From Allorhizocola rhizosphaerae (lineage in GTDB: Bacteria; Actinomycetota; Actinomycetes; Mycobacteriales; Micromonosporaceae): 64,000 bases of DNA. Numbering within the stretch: the first letter of the stretch is position 1; each line of letters starts with the position of its first letter. Of this stretch, positions 7,763 through 16,515 are shown piece by piece. Where the stretch lies: assembly GCF_003426775.1 (NCBI RefSeq), contig NZ_QJUG01000009.1:1-64000 (forward strand), read 5' to 3'. Below the pieces are notes generated by a model. It was not told the DNA's origin and ran no database searches. It worked only from the letters and a program-made list of their open reading frames with translations. The translations under genes and the position numbers were made by a program.

Positions 7763-8863
7763 ATGGCCTGGCGGATCCACTTCACTGCCGACGACCTGGC
7801 CCGCACCCGCGTCGCGCCCACGCTCGGCCCGCTGGCCGAGACACTGCTGGGCTTCTCGCTGCTGCGCGCCCGCGACAAGCCGCCCGTCGCCCTGGCCGGC
7901 TGGCAGGCTGACGCGCGACAGCGCCTGTCCCCGGCGATGCGCCCGCTCGCCGCGCTGATCCGCGGCCGCCGTTTCGGGGTGGATCTGTGGACCCTGACCG
8001 GTGCGGCGCCGACGATCGAGCAGGGGCTGCGCGCGCTGATCGCGATCCGGCCCGAGGATGCCCGCGCCGAGCTGGAGTTTTTCGCCGCCGAGAGTCCATT
8101 GCCGACCGACGCGTGGCGCATCGCCGACCGTGCCGACCTCGGGCGCCGTCTGCTCGCCAACTCCGCGCACGCGACCTACTCCGCGCTGCTCGAACCGTAC
8201 TGGCCCCGCGTGCACGCCCACCTGCACGCCGAACGCCTGTCCCGCTCCCGCCTCCTGCTCGACGGCGGCGTGGAGCGCCTGTTCGCGTCGCTCGGCCCGT
8301 GGGTGCGCTGGCGTTCGCCCGTGCTGGAGATCCATGCGCGGCCGGACTTCGATCTGCGCCTGGAGGGCCGTGGCTTTGAGCTTGTCCCGTCCATGTTCGT
8401 CGGCGACCGCCCGCTGCTGCTGTTTGATCTGGCCAGTCCGGTGAGTCCGGCCCGGCTCGTGTTCTCGGCAGCGCGCGACCCGGCCCCGCTGACGAACGGA
8501 TCAACCCGCAACGGAGGCGCGCTCGGCGCGCTCATCGGCCGGACCCGCGCGGCGGCCCTGGCCCGTACCGCATATGGTTGCAGCACAAGCGAATTGGCCA
8601 GCCATCTCGGTGTGTCCGTGGCCGCCGCGAGCCAGCATGCCACCGTCTTGCGTGATAATGGGCTCATCATGACCCGCCGCGAGGGCAGCTCGGTGCTGCA
8701 TACCCTCACCCCACTCGGCGCCGAGATGCTCAAGGTTTCTTCAGGCGAAGCCGTGCTCTTGCGCGGCGGGGCTCGGCCGCGGAGCGATCCGAGCCCCGCC
8801 GCTGCGGAAAACGCAGTGAACGATTCGCGCGAACGTGATCTGGATTGGAACTTATTTTCATGA
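7763..8863 (+). CDS. ArsR-type transcriptional regulator with DUF5937-like N-domain
   Basis: The 366-residue protein begins MAWRIHFTADDLARTRVAP at ATG 7763, the usual opening of this actinobacterial regulator family. The N-terminal 240 residues are a family-specific domain. A winged helix follows near residues 270-330 (CSTSELASHLGVSVAAASQH is the recognition part, then TVLRDNGLI and a SVLHTLTPLG wing). Relatives end about here. The last 35 residues (from KVSSGEAVLLRGG) are encoded by the hairpin element at 8744-8809, so the native C-terminus appears to have been replaced by insertion of that element. The regulated target is unknown. Confidence 0.8.
   Translation: MAWRIHFTADDLARTRVAPTLGPLAETLLGFSLLRARDKPPVALAGWQADARQRLSPAMRPLAALIRGRRFGVDLWTLTGAAPTIEQGLRALIAIRPEDARAELEFFAAESPLPTDAWRIADRADLGRRLLANSAHATYSALLEPYWPRVHAHLHAERLSRSRLLLDGGVERLFASLGPWVRWRSPVLEIHARPDFDLRLEGRGFELVPSMFVGDRPLLLFDLASPVSPARLVFSAARDPAPLTNGSTRNGGALGALIGRTRAAALARTAYGCSTSELASHLGVSVAAASQHATVLRDNGLIMTRREGSSVLHTLTPLGAEMLKVSSGEAVLLRGGARPRSDPSPAAAENAVNDSRERDLDWNLFS
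8744..8809 (+). repeat. Hairpin element related to 2862-3052, inside a gene end
   Basis: The left flank GGCGAAGCCGTGC, then CTTGCGCGG, and the right flank CCGCTGCGG match the tandem units at 2862-3052 almost base for base. The stem is different in sequence yet still self-complementary: GGGGCTCGG (8768-8776) pairs with CCGAGCCCC (8789-8797). It encodes the tail of the ArsR-type protein. Confidence 0.75.
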
Positions 8864-8875
8864 CAGCATGCGTGG

Positions 8876-10477
8876 ATGCGTAGACGCCTCTACATGAGAT
8901 CCCTCGCGGCCGGCCTGCTGGCGGTGACCGCGTTTGCCGCGGGCGTGCCGACGACCGGCGCGGTCGCGTTGCCCGAAGACCCGGCCGTGGCCAACCTCGC
9001 CGCGGCGATCGACGCCATTCTGGCCGACGCCCGCCTCACCGGGGCGCAGGCCTCGGTCGTCGTGCGCGACGCGGCCACCGGCGAAACCCTCTACGACCGC
9101 AACGGTTCCCGTCGCTTGCTTCCGGCCTCCAACAACAAGTTGCTGACGTCGGCCGCTGCGCTTGAAATTCTTGGCGAGGGGTACCGCTTCAGCACCGAGG
9201 TGCGCGCGTTGGCAGCGCAGCGCGGCCCGGCCCTGCTCGGCGACCTCTACCTGCGCGGCACGGGCGACCCGACCCTGCTGCAGCGCGACTATGACGATCT
9301 CGCCGCGCAGGTCGCGGCCAAGGGCGTGCGTGTCGTCACCGGCGACCTGATCGCCGACGACACCTGGTTCGACTCGGTGCGCCTCGGCACCAGCTGGGGC
9401 TGGGACGACCAGCCGTACTACTACGCGCCGCAGGTCTCGGCGCTGACGGTCTCGCCCGACACCGACTATGACATGGGCAACGTGATCGTGAAGATCAGCC
9501 CGGCCCCGGCCGCCGGGCAGCGTCCACTCGTGACGGTCACACCGGACACCGGCTATGTCACGTTCGACAACCGCGCCGCGACGGTCGCGTCCGGCGGGGC
9601 CGACACGATCTCCTTCGAGCGCGAGCACGGTACCAACAAAATAATCATCACTGGAACGGTCCCGGTCGACGGCACGCCGACCGAAGACTGGTCCACGGTC
9701 TGGGAGCCCACGGGCTATGCGGCCGACGTGTTCCGGCGCGCGCTCAAGCGGCAGGGCATCACCGTGCTCGGCCGTGACCGGCTCGGCGTGGCCGTGCCCG
9801 AAGGGGCACGCAGCCTCGCAAGCCACCAGTCCATGACGCTGGCCGAGCTGCTGATCCCGTTCATGAAGCTGTCCAACAACGGTCACGCCGAGGTGCTCAC
9901 CAAAGCCATAGGGCGCAAGGTTTCCGGGCAGGGCACGTGGCCCGCCGGCCTGGCCGCGATCCGCACGTCGATCGCGTCGATGGGCATGGACACCGCCATG
10001 CTGCGTGTGTCGGACGGCAGCGGGCTGACCCGGTTCAACCTGGTGCCGCCGGTGGAGATCTCCGATCTGCTGGTCGCCGCCCGTGGCAAGCCCTGGTTTT
10101 CCATCTGGTACCAATCCCTGCCCATCGCCGGGGAGGCCGAACGCTTCGTCGGGGGCACCCTGCGCAGCCGCATGCGCGGCACACCGGCCGCGGGCAACGT
10201 GCACGCCAAAACCGGTTCGCTGACCGGGGTTTCGGGCCTGTCCGGCTATGTGACCGATGCCGACGGACGCCCGCTGGTGTTCTCGATCCTGCTCAACAAC
10301 TATCTCGTGTCGGGGACGAGCGTGAAGACGGGCATCGAGGACCGCATCGCGGTCACGCTGGCCACATTCACCCGTGCTCCGTCTGCTGCCCGCGTCGCGC
10401 CGCCCCGGGAATCGGTCGTGCCGTCGGATGTGCCTGACGGGCTCGAATGTTCGTGGGTGAAACCCGACCGCTGCTGA
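8876..10477 (+). CDS. dacB: D-alanyl-D-alanine carboxypeptidase/endopeptidase (PBP4-type, peptidase S13)
   Basis: This 533-residue exported penicillin-binding protein trims or cleaves peptidoglycan peptide stems. A signal peptide covers residues 1-32. All three active-site motifs are intact: SNNK in PASNNKLLTSA, SNN in KLSNNGHAEVLTK, and KTG in HAKTGSLTG. Between the first two lies the large insert typical of the S13 family (ALTVSPDTDYDMGN region). Length fits the family. A polar tail (about 35 residues) follows the catalytic domain. ATG 8876 is preferred, and Met7 is possible. An M20 gene starts 15 bases later on the same strand. Confidence 0.9.
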   Translation: MRRRLYMRSLAAGLLAVTAFAAGVPTTGAVALPEDPAVANLAAAIDAILADARLTGAQASVVVRDAATGETLYDRNGSRRLLPASNNKLLTSAAALEILGEGYRFSTEVRALAAQRGPALLGDLYLRGTGDPTLLQRDYDDLAAQVAAKGVRVVTGDLIADDTWFDSVRLGTSWGWDDQPYYYAPQVSALTVSPDTDYDMGNVIVKISPAPAAGQRPLVTVTPDTGYVTFDNRAATVASGGADTISFEREHGTNKIIITGTVPVDGTPTEDWSTVWEPTGYAADVFRRALKRQGITVLGRDRLGVAVPEGARSLASHQSMTLAELLIPFMKLSNNGHAEVLTKAIGRKVSGQGTWPAGLAAIRTSIASMGMDTAMLRVSDGSGLTRFNLVPPVEISDLLVAARGKPWFSIWYQSLPIAGEAERFVGGTLRSRMRGTPAAGNVHAKTGSLTGVSGLSGYVTDADGRPLVFSILLNNYLVSGTSVKTGIEDRIAVTLATFTRAPSAARVAPPRESVVPSDVPDGLECSWVKPDRC

Positions 10478-10492
10478 GGCTAGAGTCGATCC

Positions 10493-11698
10493 ATGACCAT
10501 CGAGCTCGCTGGGCTGTACAAGCACCTGCACGCCAACCCCGAACTGGCCTACGCGGAGCGCGAGACCGCCGCGCTGGCCGCCAAGCACGCCCGCGAACTG
10601 GGCTACGAGGTGACCGAGGGGGTGGGCGGGACGGGTGTGGTCGCGTTGCTGCGCAACGGGCCCGGCCCGGTGGTCCTGCTGCGGGCCGACATGGACGCAC
10701 TGCCCGTGCACGAGGAGACCGGGCTCGGCTACGCCAGCACCCGGCCCGGTCTCATGCACGCGTGCGGCCACGACATGCACGTCACCTGGCTGCTCGGCGC
10801 GCTGGAGGAGCTCGCCGAGCATGCCCCCGGCTGGAACGGCACGGTCATGGCCGTGTTCCAGCCGGCGGAGGAGAACGGCGGCGGTGCGCAGGCGATGGTC
10901 GACGACGGCCTGTTCGAGCGCTTCCCCATGCCCAGTGTCGCGTTAGGACAGCACCTGGTAAACCTGCCCGCCGGCACGGTCGGCTATCGCGCGGGCAACT
11001 TCATGGCGGCGTCGGACGCGGTCCGGGTCAAGCTGTTCGGGCGGGGTGGGCACGGCTCACGCCCTGAGACCACCGTCGACCCGGTCGTGATGGCGGCCGC
11101 GACCGTGCTGCGCCTGCAGACGATCGTGGCGCGCGAGATCGGGCCGCTGGACACGGCCGTGGTCACGGTCGGCTCGATGCACGCGGGATCGGCCGCCAAT
11201 ATCATCGCGCCGGACGCCGAGCTGCTGCTCAGCGTGCGCAGCTTCAACCCGGCCGTGCGGGAGGCGGTGCTCGCGTCCATCGAGCGCATCGTCAAGGCCG
11301 AGGCGCTGGCTTCGGGCGCTCCGGTGGAGCCGCAGATCGTGCGGGAGGGCGGATATCCCGTGCTGCACAACGACTCCGCAGCCACCGCCAAGACCGTGGC
11401 CGCGCTGGGCCGGGCCCTCGGGACGCGCAACGTCATCGAGCGGCAGCCGGTCATGGGCAGTGAAGACTTCGGCAACTTCGGGCGGGCTGCCGGCGTACCG
11501 TCATGCTTCTGGTTTGTCGGCGGATGCGACCCGCAGGCGTTCGCGGCGGCTGCTGTGACGGGAAGGCTCGATATCGACATCCCGTCCAACCACTCGCCAC
11601 ACTTCGCCCCGGTGCTCGAACCGACGCTGCGGACGGGCGTGGACACCATGGTGGCCGCCGCGCGCGCCTGGCTCGCGGACGGCAACCCGGCGTCATGA
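10493..11698 (+). CDS. M20-family amidohydrolase (hippurate hydrolase/aminoacylase-like)
   Basis: The 401-residue cytosolic metallo-hydrolase probably splits N-acyl or amide bonds of small substrates. Seen are HANPELAYAERETAA at the N-terminus, the metal-site segments RADMDALPVHEETGL and MHACGHDMHVTW, and the Glu pair in FQPAEENGGGAQAM. The dimerisation insert starts near GRGGHGSRPE. The final metal His lies in NHSPHFAP. Length and motif order match the M20D group. ATG 10493 follows GAGG. The 3' end overlaps the convergent alpha/beta hydrolase gene by 6 bases. Confidence 0.9.
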   Translation: MTIELAGLYKHLHANPELAYAERETAALAAKHARELGYEVTEGVGGTGVVALLRNGPGPVVLLRADMDALPVHEETGLGYASTRPGLMHACGHDMHVTWLLGALEELAEHAPGWNGTVMAVFQPAEENGGGAQAMVDDGLFERFPMPSVALGQHLVNLPAGTVGYRAGNFMAASDAVRVKLFGRGGHGSRPETTVDPVVMAAATVLRLQTIVAREIGPLDTAVVTVGSMHAGSAANIIAPDAELLLSVRSFNPAVREAVLASIERIVKAEALASGAPVEPQIVREGGYPVLHNDSAATAKTVAALGRALGTRNVIERQPVMGSEDFGNFGRAAGVPSCFWFVGGCDPQAFAAAAVTGRLDIDIPSNHSPHFAPVLEPTLRTGVDTMVAAARAWLADGNPAS

Positions 11699-12466
11699 GC
11701 CGGTCTTGGCGCGGCTGACCGGGGCGACCGTGGTGATCGGCTCGCGGGTGAGGAAGTCCAGCAGCAGCGTGTTGACCAGATGCGGCTTCTCCTGGGTGAG
11801 GAAGTGCGACGTGCCCTGGACGATCGCCAGCTCGGCGCCCGGGATGGCGCGGAACATCTCGATCGTGTGCTCCAGCGTCGACAGGTCGTCGTCGGAGGCC
11901 ATGACCAGTGTGCGGGCGCGAATCTTCGCCACCTCGGCGATGTCGATGTGCGGCTCTTTGGCGGCCATCTCGCCGATCTTCGTGGCCACGACCCGGAAGT
12001 GCTCGGCCCCGTCGGGGGACACCTCCGCGTAGGCCGGGCCGAGGAACTGCTCGATGGCGTCCACGTCCCACTCGGCTTCGGGCGCCGCCTCGCCGCTCTT
12101 GTCGAACCCGCCGCTGATCAGGACCAGCCGCTTGACCAGATCGGGCCGCTGGATGCCGATCAGCATGGCGGCCACCGCGCCGTCGCTGTGCGCGACCAGA
12201 TCGGCCGGCTCGCCCACGACCTGCTCCAGGAACGCGATCGTGTCCTCGGCCATGAGCTGGTAGGTGATCGGACCCTCGACATCGGGCGTGTGGCCGTGCC
12301 CGCGGCGCTCCGGCACATACACGTGGAAGTGCTCCGCCAGCGCCGGGGTGTTGGGCTCGAACCACCTGCTGTCGACGAGCCCGCCGTGCATCAGCACCAG
12401 TGGATCACCCTTGCCGTGTTCCTCATACCAGGTGCGGACAGCGCCTAGCTGCGCGTATGTGCCCAT
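11693..12466 (-). CDS. Alpha/beta hydrolase
   Basis: This 257-residue single-domain hydrolase has the oxyanion strand VLMHGGLVDSRWF, the nucleophile elbow VAHSDGAV, the acid region VMASDDDLST and the catalytic His in GTSHFLTQ. The elbow reads A-H-S-D-G, so the first glycine of GxSxG is replaced by Ala. ATG 12466 follows a strong AGGAGG. It is transcribed divergently from the MocR-type regulator across an 82-base gap with a 14-bp palindrome, which suggests that regulator controls it. The substrate is unknown. Confidence 0.85.
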   Translation of the reverse strand: MGTYAQLGAVRTWYEEHGKGDPLVLMHGGLVDSRWFEPNTPALAEHFHVYVPERRGHGHTPDVEGPITYQLMAEDTIAFLEQVVGEPADLVAHSDGAVAAMLIGIQRPDLVKRLVLISGGFDKSGEAAPEAEWDVDAIEQFLGPAYAEVSPDGAEHFRVVATKIGEMAAKEPHIDIAEVAKIRARTLVMASDDDLSTLEHTIEMFRAIPGAELAIVQGTSHFLTQEKPHLVNTLLLDFLTREPITTVAPVSRAKTGS

Positions 12467-12519
12467 GGCCCTCCTGTCGTAGCCGCGTGGCTGTGGTGCA
12501 CAACCGCGCCACAACGTCG

Positions 12520-12533
12520 CGACAAGCTTGTCG
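12520..12533. promoter_or_regulatory. 14-bp perfect palindrome in divergent promoter
   Basis: CGACAAGCTTGTCG is a perfect palindrome between the alpha/beta hydrolase (start 12466) and the MocR gene (start 12549). It is a candidate operator, most simply for the adjacent MocR protein. Confidence 0.45.
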
Positions 12534-12548
12534 GCGTATTCACATCTT

Positions 12549-13811
12549 ATGAGGTACCAAGCGGAGCTATTGACCTTTCCGGTGGTGTTGCGGCGAGATG
12601 GGGCGGTGCCCCTGCGCGAGCAGTTGGCCGGCCAGATCGCCGCGGCGATCGACTCGGGCGCGGTCGTCTGCGGCATGCGCATGCCGTCGATCCGCACGCT
12701 GGCCGACGAGCTGGGCATCTCGCGCGGGGTTGTGGTCGCCGCTTATGACATCCTGCACGGCCAGGGCCATCTGGAGATCCGGCGCGGGGCGGGCGCGTTT
12801 GTCCAAACCGGACGATCGGGAGCGGTCATCGGGTACGTCGATCTCATGCCGGGCCGGGCGGTCGCGTTCCCCGTGCGGGCGTGGCGGGCGGCGTGGCACC
12901 ACGCCAGCCTCCAATCGGGATCGGCTGCCGCGCCGGGCCTGCTCCGTGCGTTGGCCGAACATCTGGGGTGGGTTCCGCAGACACACGACATCGTGGTGAC
13001 GGCTGGGGCTGGGGCCGGACTGCGGGCCGCGCTATCGGCTCTTGGGTGCGGCGGGCCCACGGTGGCGCTGGAGGAGCCGGGTGCGCCGGAGATGTGGCGG
13101 GCGGTGCCGGGCGGGATACCGCTGCCACGGACCGGGCCGGTTGGGCTGGACGGTGGTGTGCGGACGATCGTGGTCAGCCCGAACGGGAGCTTCCCGACCG
13201 GCCGTGTGCTGTCCGAACGCGACCGGCTGGTGTTGGCCGACTGGTCGCGGGGCGGCGGTGGCTACCTCGTCGAGATGGCGGAAGACACCGTCCTCCGCCG
13301 GGACCTGGCCGGCCTGCCCAGGCTGATCGACACGGCGGCGCGGGACCGGGTCATCGTGGTCGGCGGATTTGAGCGGGTACTGTCGCCGGCGCTCAAGGTT
13401 GGGTACGTCATCGCTCCACGTGACATCGCGGATTTGATCGCGCAGCGCGTGGATCAGCCGGGACATCTGCTCCAGCTGGTCGCGGCGCACCTGATCGCCG
13501 ACGGTGCGCTGGCGCGGCAGATGCAGCGGCTCACCCGCCTGCACACGCAGAAGCGGTCCATTGTGGACTCGACGCTCAGGGTGCGGGGCCGGTGCCCGTG
13601 CACGGCGCTTCTGCCCGTGCCCGCGGGCATGACGGCAGTGTCGGCCGCTTCGGCTGCGGCGGGGCGTGGCATCGGTGTGCAGACTCTGGACCGGTACTAC
13701 TACTTCGGGCGCAGACCGGTCGCGCAGGCGCTCGTGCTCGGGTACAGCCATCTGCCCGACAACGTCCTGCGCTACGGGCTCCGGAGGTTGCAGCACGCGT
13801 TGCACGGCTAG
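12549..13811 (+). CDS. MocR-like GntR regulator with degenerate aminotransferase domain
   Basis: This 420-residue MocR-type protein starts MRYQAELLTFPVVLRR. Residues 10-85 are a GntR winged helix (PLREQLAGQIAAAI, MRMPSIRTLADELGISRGVV). Residues 110-420 follow the fold-type I aminotransferase pattern (VVSPNGSFPTGRVLS, PALKVGYVIAP). The PLP lysine, normally in a FSK motif, is replaced: the aligned text is GGFERVLSPAL, with Arg276 at the lysine position. The DDY/F acidic segment is also lost. It cannot form the usual Schiff base, so it either senses a ligand without PLP or has lost control. It is divergent from an alpha/beta hydrolase. Confidence 0.8.
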   Translation: MRYQAELLTFPVVLRRDGAVPLREQLAGQIAAAIDSGAVVCGMRMPSIRTLADELGISRGVVVAAYDILHGQGHLEIRRGAGAFVQTGRSGAVIGYVDLMPGRAVAFPVRAWRAAWHHASLQSGSAAAPGLLRALAEHLGWVPQTHDIVVTAGAGAGLRAALSALGCGGPTVALEEPGAPEMWRAVPGGIPLPRTGPVGLDGGVRTIVVSPNGSFPTGRVLSERDRLVLADWSRGGGGYLVEMAEDTVLRRDLAGLPRLIDTAARDRVIVVGGFERVLSPALKVGYVIAPRDIADLIAQRVDQPGHLLQLVAAHLIADGALARQMQRLTRLHTQKRSIVDSTLRVRGRCPCTALLPVPAGMTAVSAASAAAGRGIGVQTLDRYYYFGRRPVAQALVLGYSHLPDNVLRYGLRRLQHALHG

Positions 13812-13871
13812 AGTGTGCCGATGGTGCGGAGACAGCTGTCGTCACCATCGAGCCGTGTCCGGAGCTTGACA

Positions 13872-16487
13872 CTAGAAGCCTTGGATGTGTGTGCCTTGCC
13901 GTCTGTGGCCGCGCGCCAGGATCAGGTCGAGCACGAGTGCGGTCCAGCCGGCCTGGTGCATGGCGCCTAGGCCCTCCCCGGTGTCGCCGTTGAAGTACTC
14001 CGGGAACACGATGAGGTCCCGCCAATCCCTTGGCATGCCCGACTCTCCCCACATTGGACGGTCGCCGTGTACGTCGGCGAGGAACAGCGAGATGAGACGG
14101 TCGGAGATGTCGTCGGCGATCTGGGGCAGGGTGAGCATGTGCCCGGATCCGGTCGGATATTCCAGCTGCACATCGTGGTAGAAGTCCGCGTAGTGGCGCA
14201 GGCTCTCGACGAGCAGGTAGTTTACGGGAAACCAGATCGGGCCGCGCCAGTTGGAGTTGCCGCCGAAGGCGTGGCCGCGCGACTCGGCGGGCTCGTAGCC
14301 GATCGTGTATTCGTGCTCGCCCAGCCGGATCGAGAAGGGGGTGCTCTCGTGCGCCTTCGACAGCGTCCTGATGCCGTGCGGCGACAGGAACTCCTTCTCA
14401 TCAAACATTCTTGACAGTACCCTGCGGAGCTTGCGCGGCCCGACGGCCGAGATCAGCCGCTGTTGCTGCCCACCCCCGCCGATCCGCCGCTCGCCCAGCA
14501 CATGGGCGAACTCCGGCCGCTCCGTGAGGAACCAGCGCAACCGTGCCGCGATCTCGGGCAGCCGGATCAGCGTGACCGAGTTGAGGATCGTGGTCGCGCG
14601 CAGCGGCAGCAGCCCCACCACCGTGCGCACCTTGAGCGGCAACGACTTTCCGTCGGCCTGCCGGATGTGGTCGTAGAAGAACCCGTCCTCCTCGTCCCAC
14701 AGCGGATCGGCGCCCTCCGATGCCGCGTGCGCGATGTAGGCGAAGTGCTCCAGGAACTTCGTGGCGATGTCCGTCCACACCGGATCCTTCGTGGCCAGCA
14801 CGAGCGAGATCTCCAGCAGGTTCAGCGCGTACATCGCCATCCACGCCGTGCCATCGGACTGCTCCAGATGCCCTTCCACCGGCAGCGCCGCCGAACGGTC
14901 GAACGGGCCGATGTTGTCCAGCCCCAGGAACCCGCCCTCGAACAGGTTGTTGCCGGTCGAGTCCTTCCTGTTGACCCACCACGTGAAGTTCAGCAGGAGC
15001 TTGTGCATGATGTGCCCGAGGAACTCGTAATCGCGCGAGCCGTCCAACTCGAACACCCGCAACGCGGCCCACGCGTGCACGGGTGGGTTCACGTCACCGA
15101 ACTGCCACTCATAAGCGGGGATCTGCCCGTTGGGATGCAGGTACCAATCCTTGAGCAGCAACAGCATCTGCTCCTTTGCGAACTGCGGATCGACCCACGC
15201 GATCGCCACGCAGTGGAACGCCAGATCCCACGCCGCGTACCACGGATACTCCCACGGATCGGGCATCGAGATCACGTCGAAGCAGCTCATGTGCCGCCAT
15301 TGCGCGTTGCGCCCGTTGCGCCGCGACTCCGGTGGCGGGGGCGACGCCGGATCGCCATCCAGCCACCGGTTGACGTCGAAGTGGTAGAACTGCTTGCCCC
15401 ACATGAGCCCGGCCACGGCCGCACGCGTCACGGCAGCCTCGTCCTGCGTCGTGCCGGGCGGCATGAGCGCGGCGAAGTATTCGTCGGCCTCGGCCTTGCG
15501 CACCCGCATCACGTCGTCGAAGTCCCCGCCCGGCAGGCCCTGCGTGAGCCGCAGGCGGATGCGCCGGGTCTCGCCCGGCGCGACGTCGAGGGCATAGTGC
15601 AACGCGGCCTTGGTACCCACCAGATCGGGGTTGACGGTATCGGCACCGCGGATCACATGATCGTTGATCCCGTCCTTGGGATAGACGCTGCGCCCCGGCA
15701 TGCCCCACAGCCGCAGCGCGTTGGTCTCGTTGTCGCACACCAGAGGAACACATGGGCCCTCACCGCGCAGGGTCAGCTCGCCGAAGTCCTTGTGCTGCGC
15801 GTAAAGCAGGCCGGCCGTGCCGTGGATGGACGGCTTGTCGTCGCGCGCGGGCAGCCCCCACGCCCACGTGTTGCGAAACCACAGCGTCGGCAGCACGTGC
15901 AGCGTCTCGAAGTCGGGCCCGTTGTTCGTGATCGCCACCTGCACGCACATGTCCGTGGGGCTCGCCTTCGCGTAGTCCACGACGATCGACCAGTATCGAT
16001 CATCGTCGAACACGCCCGTGTCCAGCAGCTCATACTCGCGATCCCATTTGCCGCGCCCGCGATTGACCGCGACCAGTTCGTTGTAGGGGAATTCGCGCTG
16101 CGGATAGTGGTACCGCCAAGACATCCACGAATGAGTGGGCGTGGAGTCGGTGTACCACCAATACTCCTTGACGTCCTCGCCGTGGTTGCCCTCGTGCCCG
16201 TTGAGCCCGAAGAAGCGTTCCTTGAGGATCGGGTCGCGGCCGTTCCAGAACGCGAACGCGAAGCAGAACGTCTGCCGCTCGTCGCAGATCCCGCCGAGCC
16301 CGTCCTCGTTCCAGCGATAGGCGCGGGAGCGGGCATGGTCGTGCGGGAAGTAGTCCCACGCGTTGCCCCAGTCGCTGTAGTCCTCCCGGACCGTGCCCCA
16401 CGCGCGTTCAGACAGGTATGGCCCCCAGCTCCGCCAGCGTTCCTCTCGAGCTGCGGCAGAGTTCAGGCGGAGCTGTTCGGCATTCAT
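13872..16487 (-). CDS. GH63-type glucosidase
   Basis: This 871-residue cytosolic protein resembles bacterial GH63 glucosidases of the (alpha/alpha)6 type. Typical stretches are RWRSWGPYLSERAWGTVRED near the N-terminus, DHARSRAYRWNEDGLGG, and the catalytic-domain segments YPWYAAWDLAFHCVAIAWVD and NGQIPAYEWQFGDVNPPVHA. The latter contain the family's acid residues. EGGFLGLDNIGPFDRS and a C-terminal GNSNWRGPIWFPVNYLL also fit. ATG 16487 follows AAGGGAG. It is divergent from the debranching enzyme with 28 bases between starts, so both genes share one promoter region and probably one pathway, processing of alpha-glucosides or glycogen fragments. Confidence 0.85.
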   Translation of the reverse strand: MNAEQLRLNSAAAREERWRSWGPYLSERAWGTVREDYSDWGNAWDYFPHDHARSRAYRWNEDGLGGICDERQTFCFAFAFWNGRDPILKERFFGLNGHEGNHGEDVKEYWWYTDSTPTHSWMSWRYHYPQREFPYNELVAVNRGRGKWDREYELLDTGVFDDDRYWSIVVDYAKASPTDMCVQVAITNNGPDFETLHVLPTLWFRNTWAWGLPARDDKPSIHGTAGLLYAQHKDFGELTLRGEGPCVPLVCDNETNALRLWGMPGRSVYPKDGINDHVIRGADTVNPDLVGTKAALHYALDVAPGETRRIRLRLTQGLPGGDFDDVMRVRKAEADEYFAALMPPGTTQDEAAVTRAAVAGLMWGKQFYHFDVNRWLDGDPASPPPPESRRNGRNAQWRHMSCFDVISMPDPWEYPWYAAWDLAFHCVAIAWVDPQFAKEQMLLLLKDWYLHPNGQIPAYEWQFGDVNPPVHAWAALRVFELDGSRDYEFLGHIMHKLLLNFTWWVNRKDSTGNNLFEGGFLGLDNIGPFDRSAALPVEGHLEQSDGTAWMAMYALNLLEISLVLATKDPVWTDIATKFLEHFAYIAHAASEGADPLWDEEDGFFYDHIRQADGKSLPLKVRTVVGLLPLRATTILNSVTLIRLPEIAARLRWFLTERPEFAHVLGERRIGGGGQQQRLISAVGPRKLRRVLSRMFDEKEFLSPHGIRTLSKAHESTPFSIRLGEHEYTIGYEPAESRGHAFGGNSNWRGPIWFPVNYLLVESLRHYADFYHDVQLEYPTGSGHMLTLPQIADDISDRLISLFLADVHGDRPMWGESGMPRDWRDLIVFPEYFNGDTGEGLGAMHQAGWTALVLDLILARGHRRQGTHIQGF

Positions 16488-16515
16488 GCTCCCTTGTCTA
16501 GCGCATGATGATTGA

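Noticed and set aside
8858-10822. 654-residue open frame on the minus strand across the PBP4 gene
   Set aside because: Arg/His/Gly-rich antisense shadow without domains; the plus strand has all three penicillin-binding motifs.
14463-16508. 681-residue open frame on the plus strand opposite the GH63 gene
   Set aside because: It mirrors the GH63 codons, has no motif and no ribosome site; typical of high-GC antisense frames.
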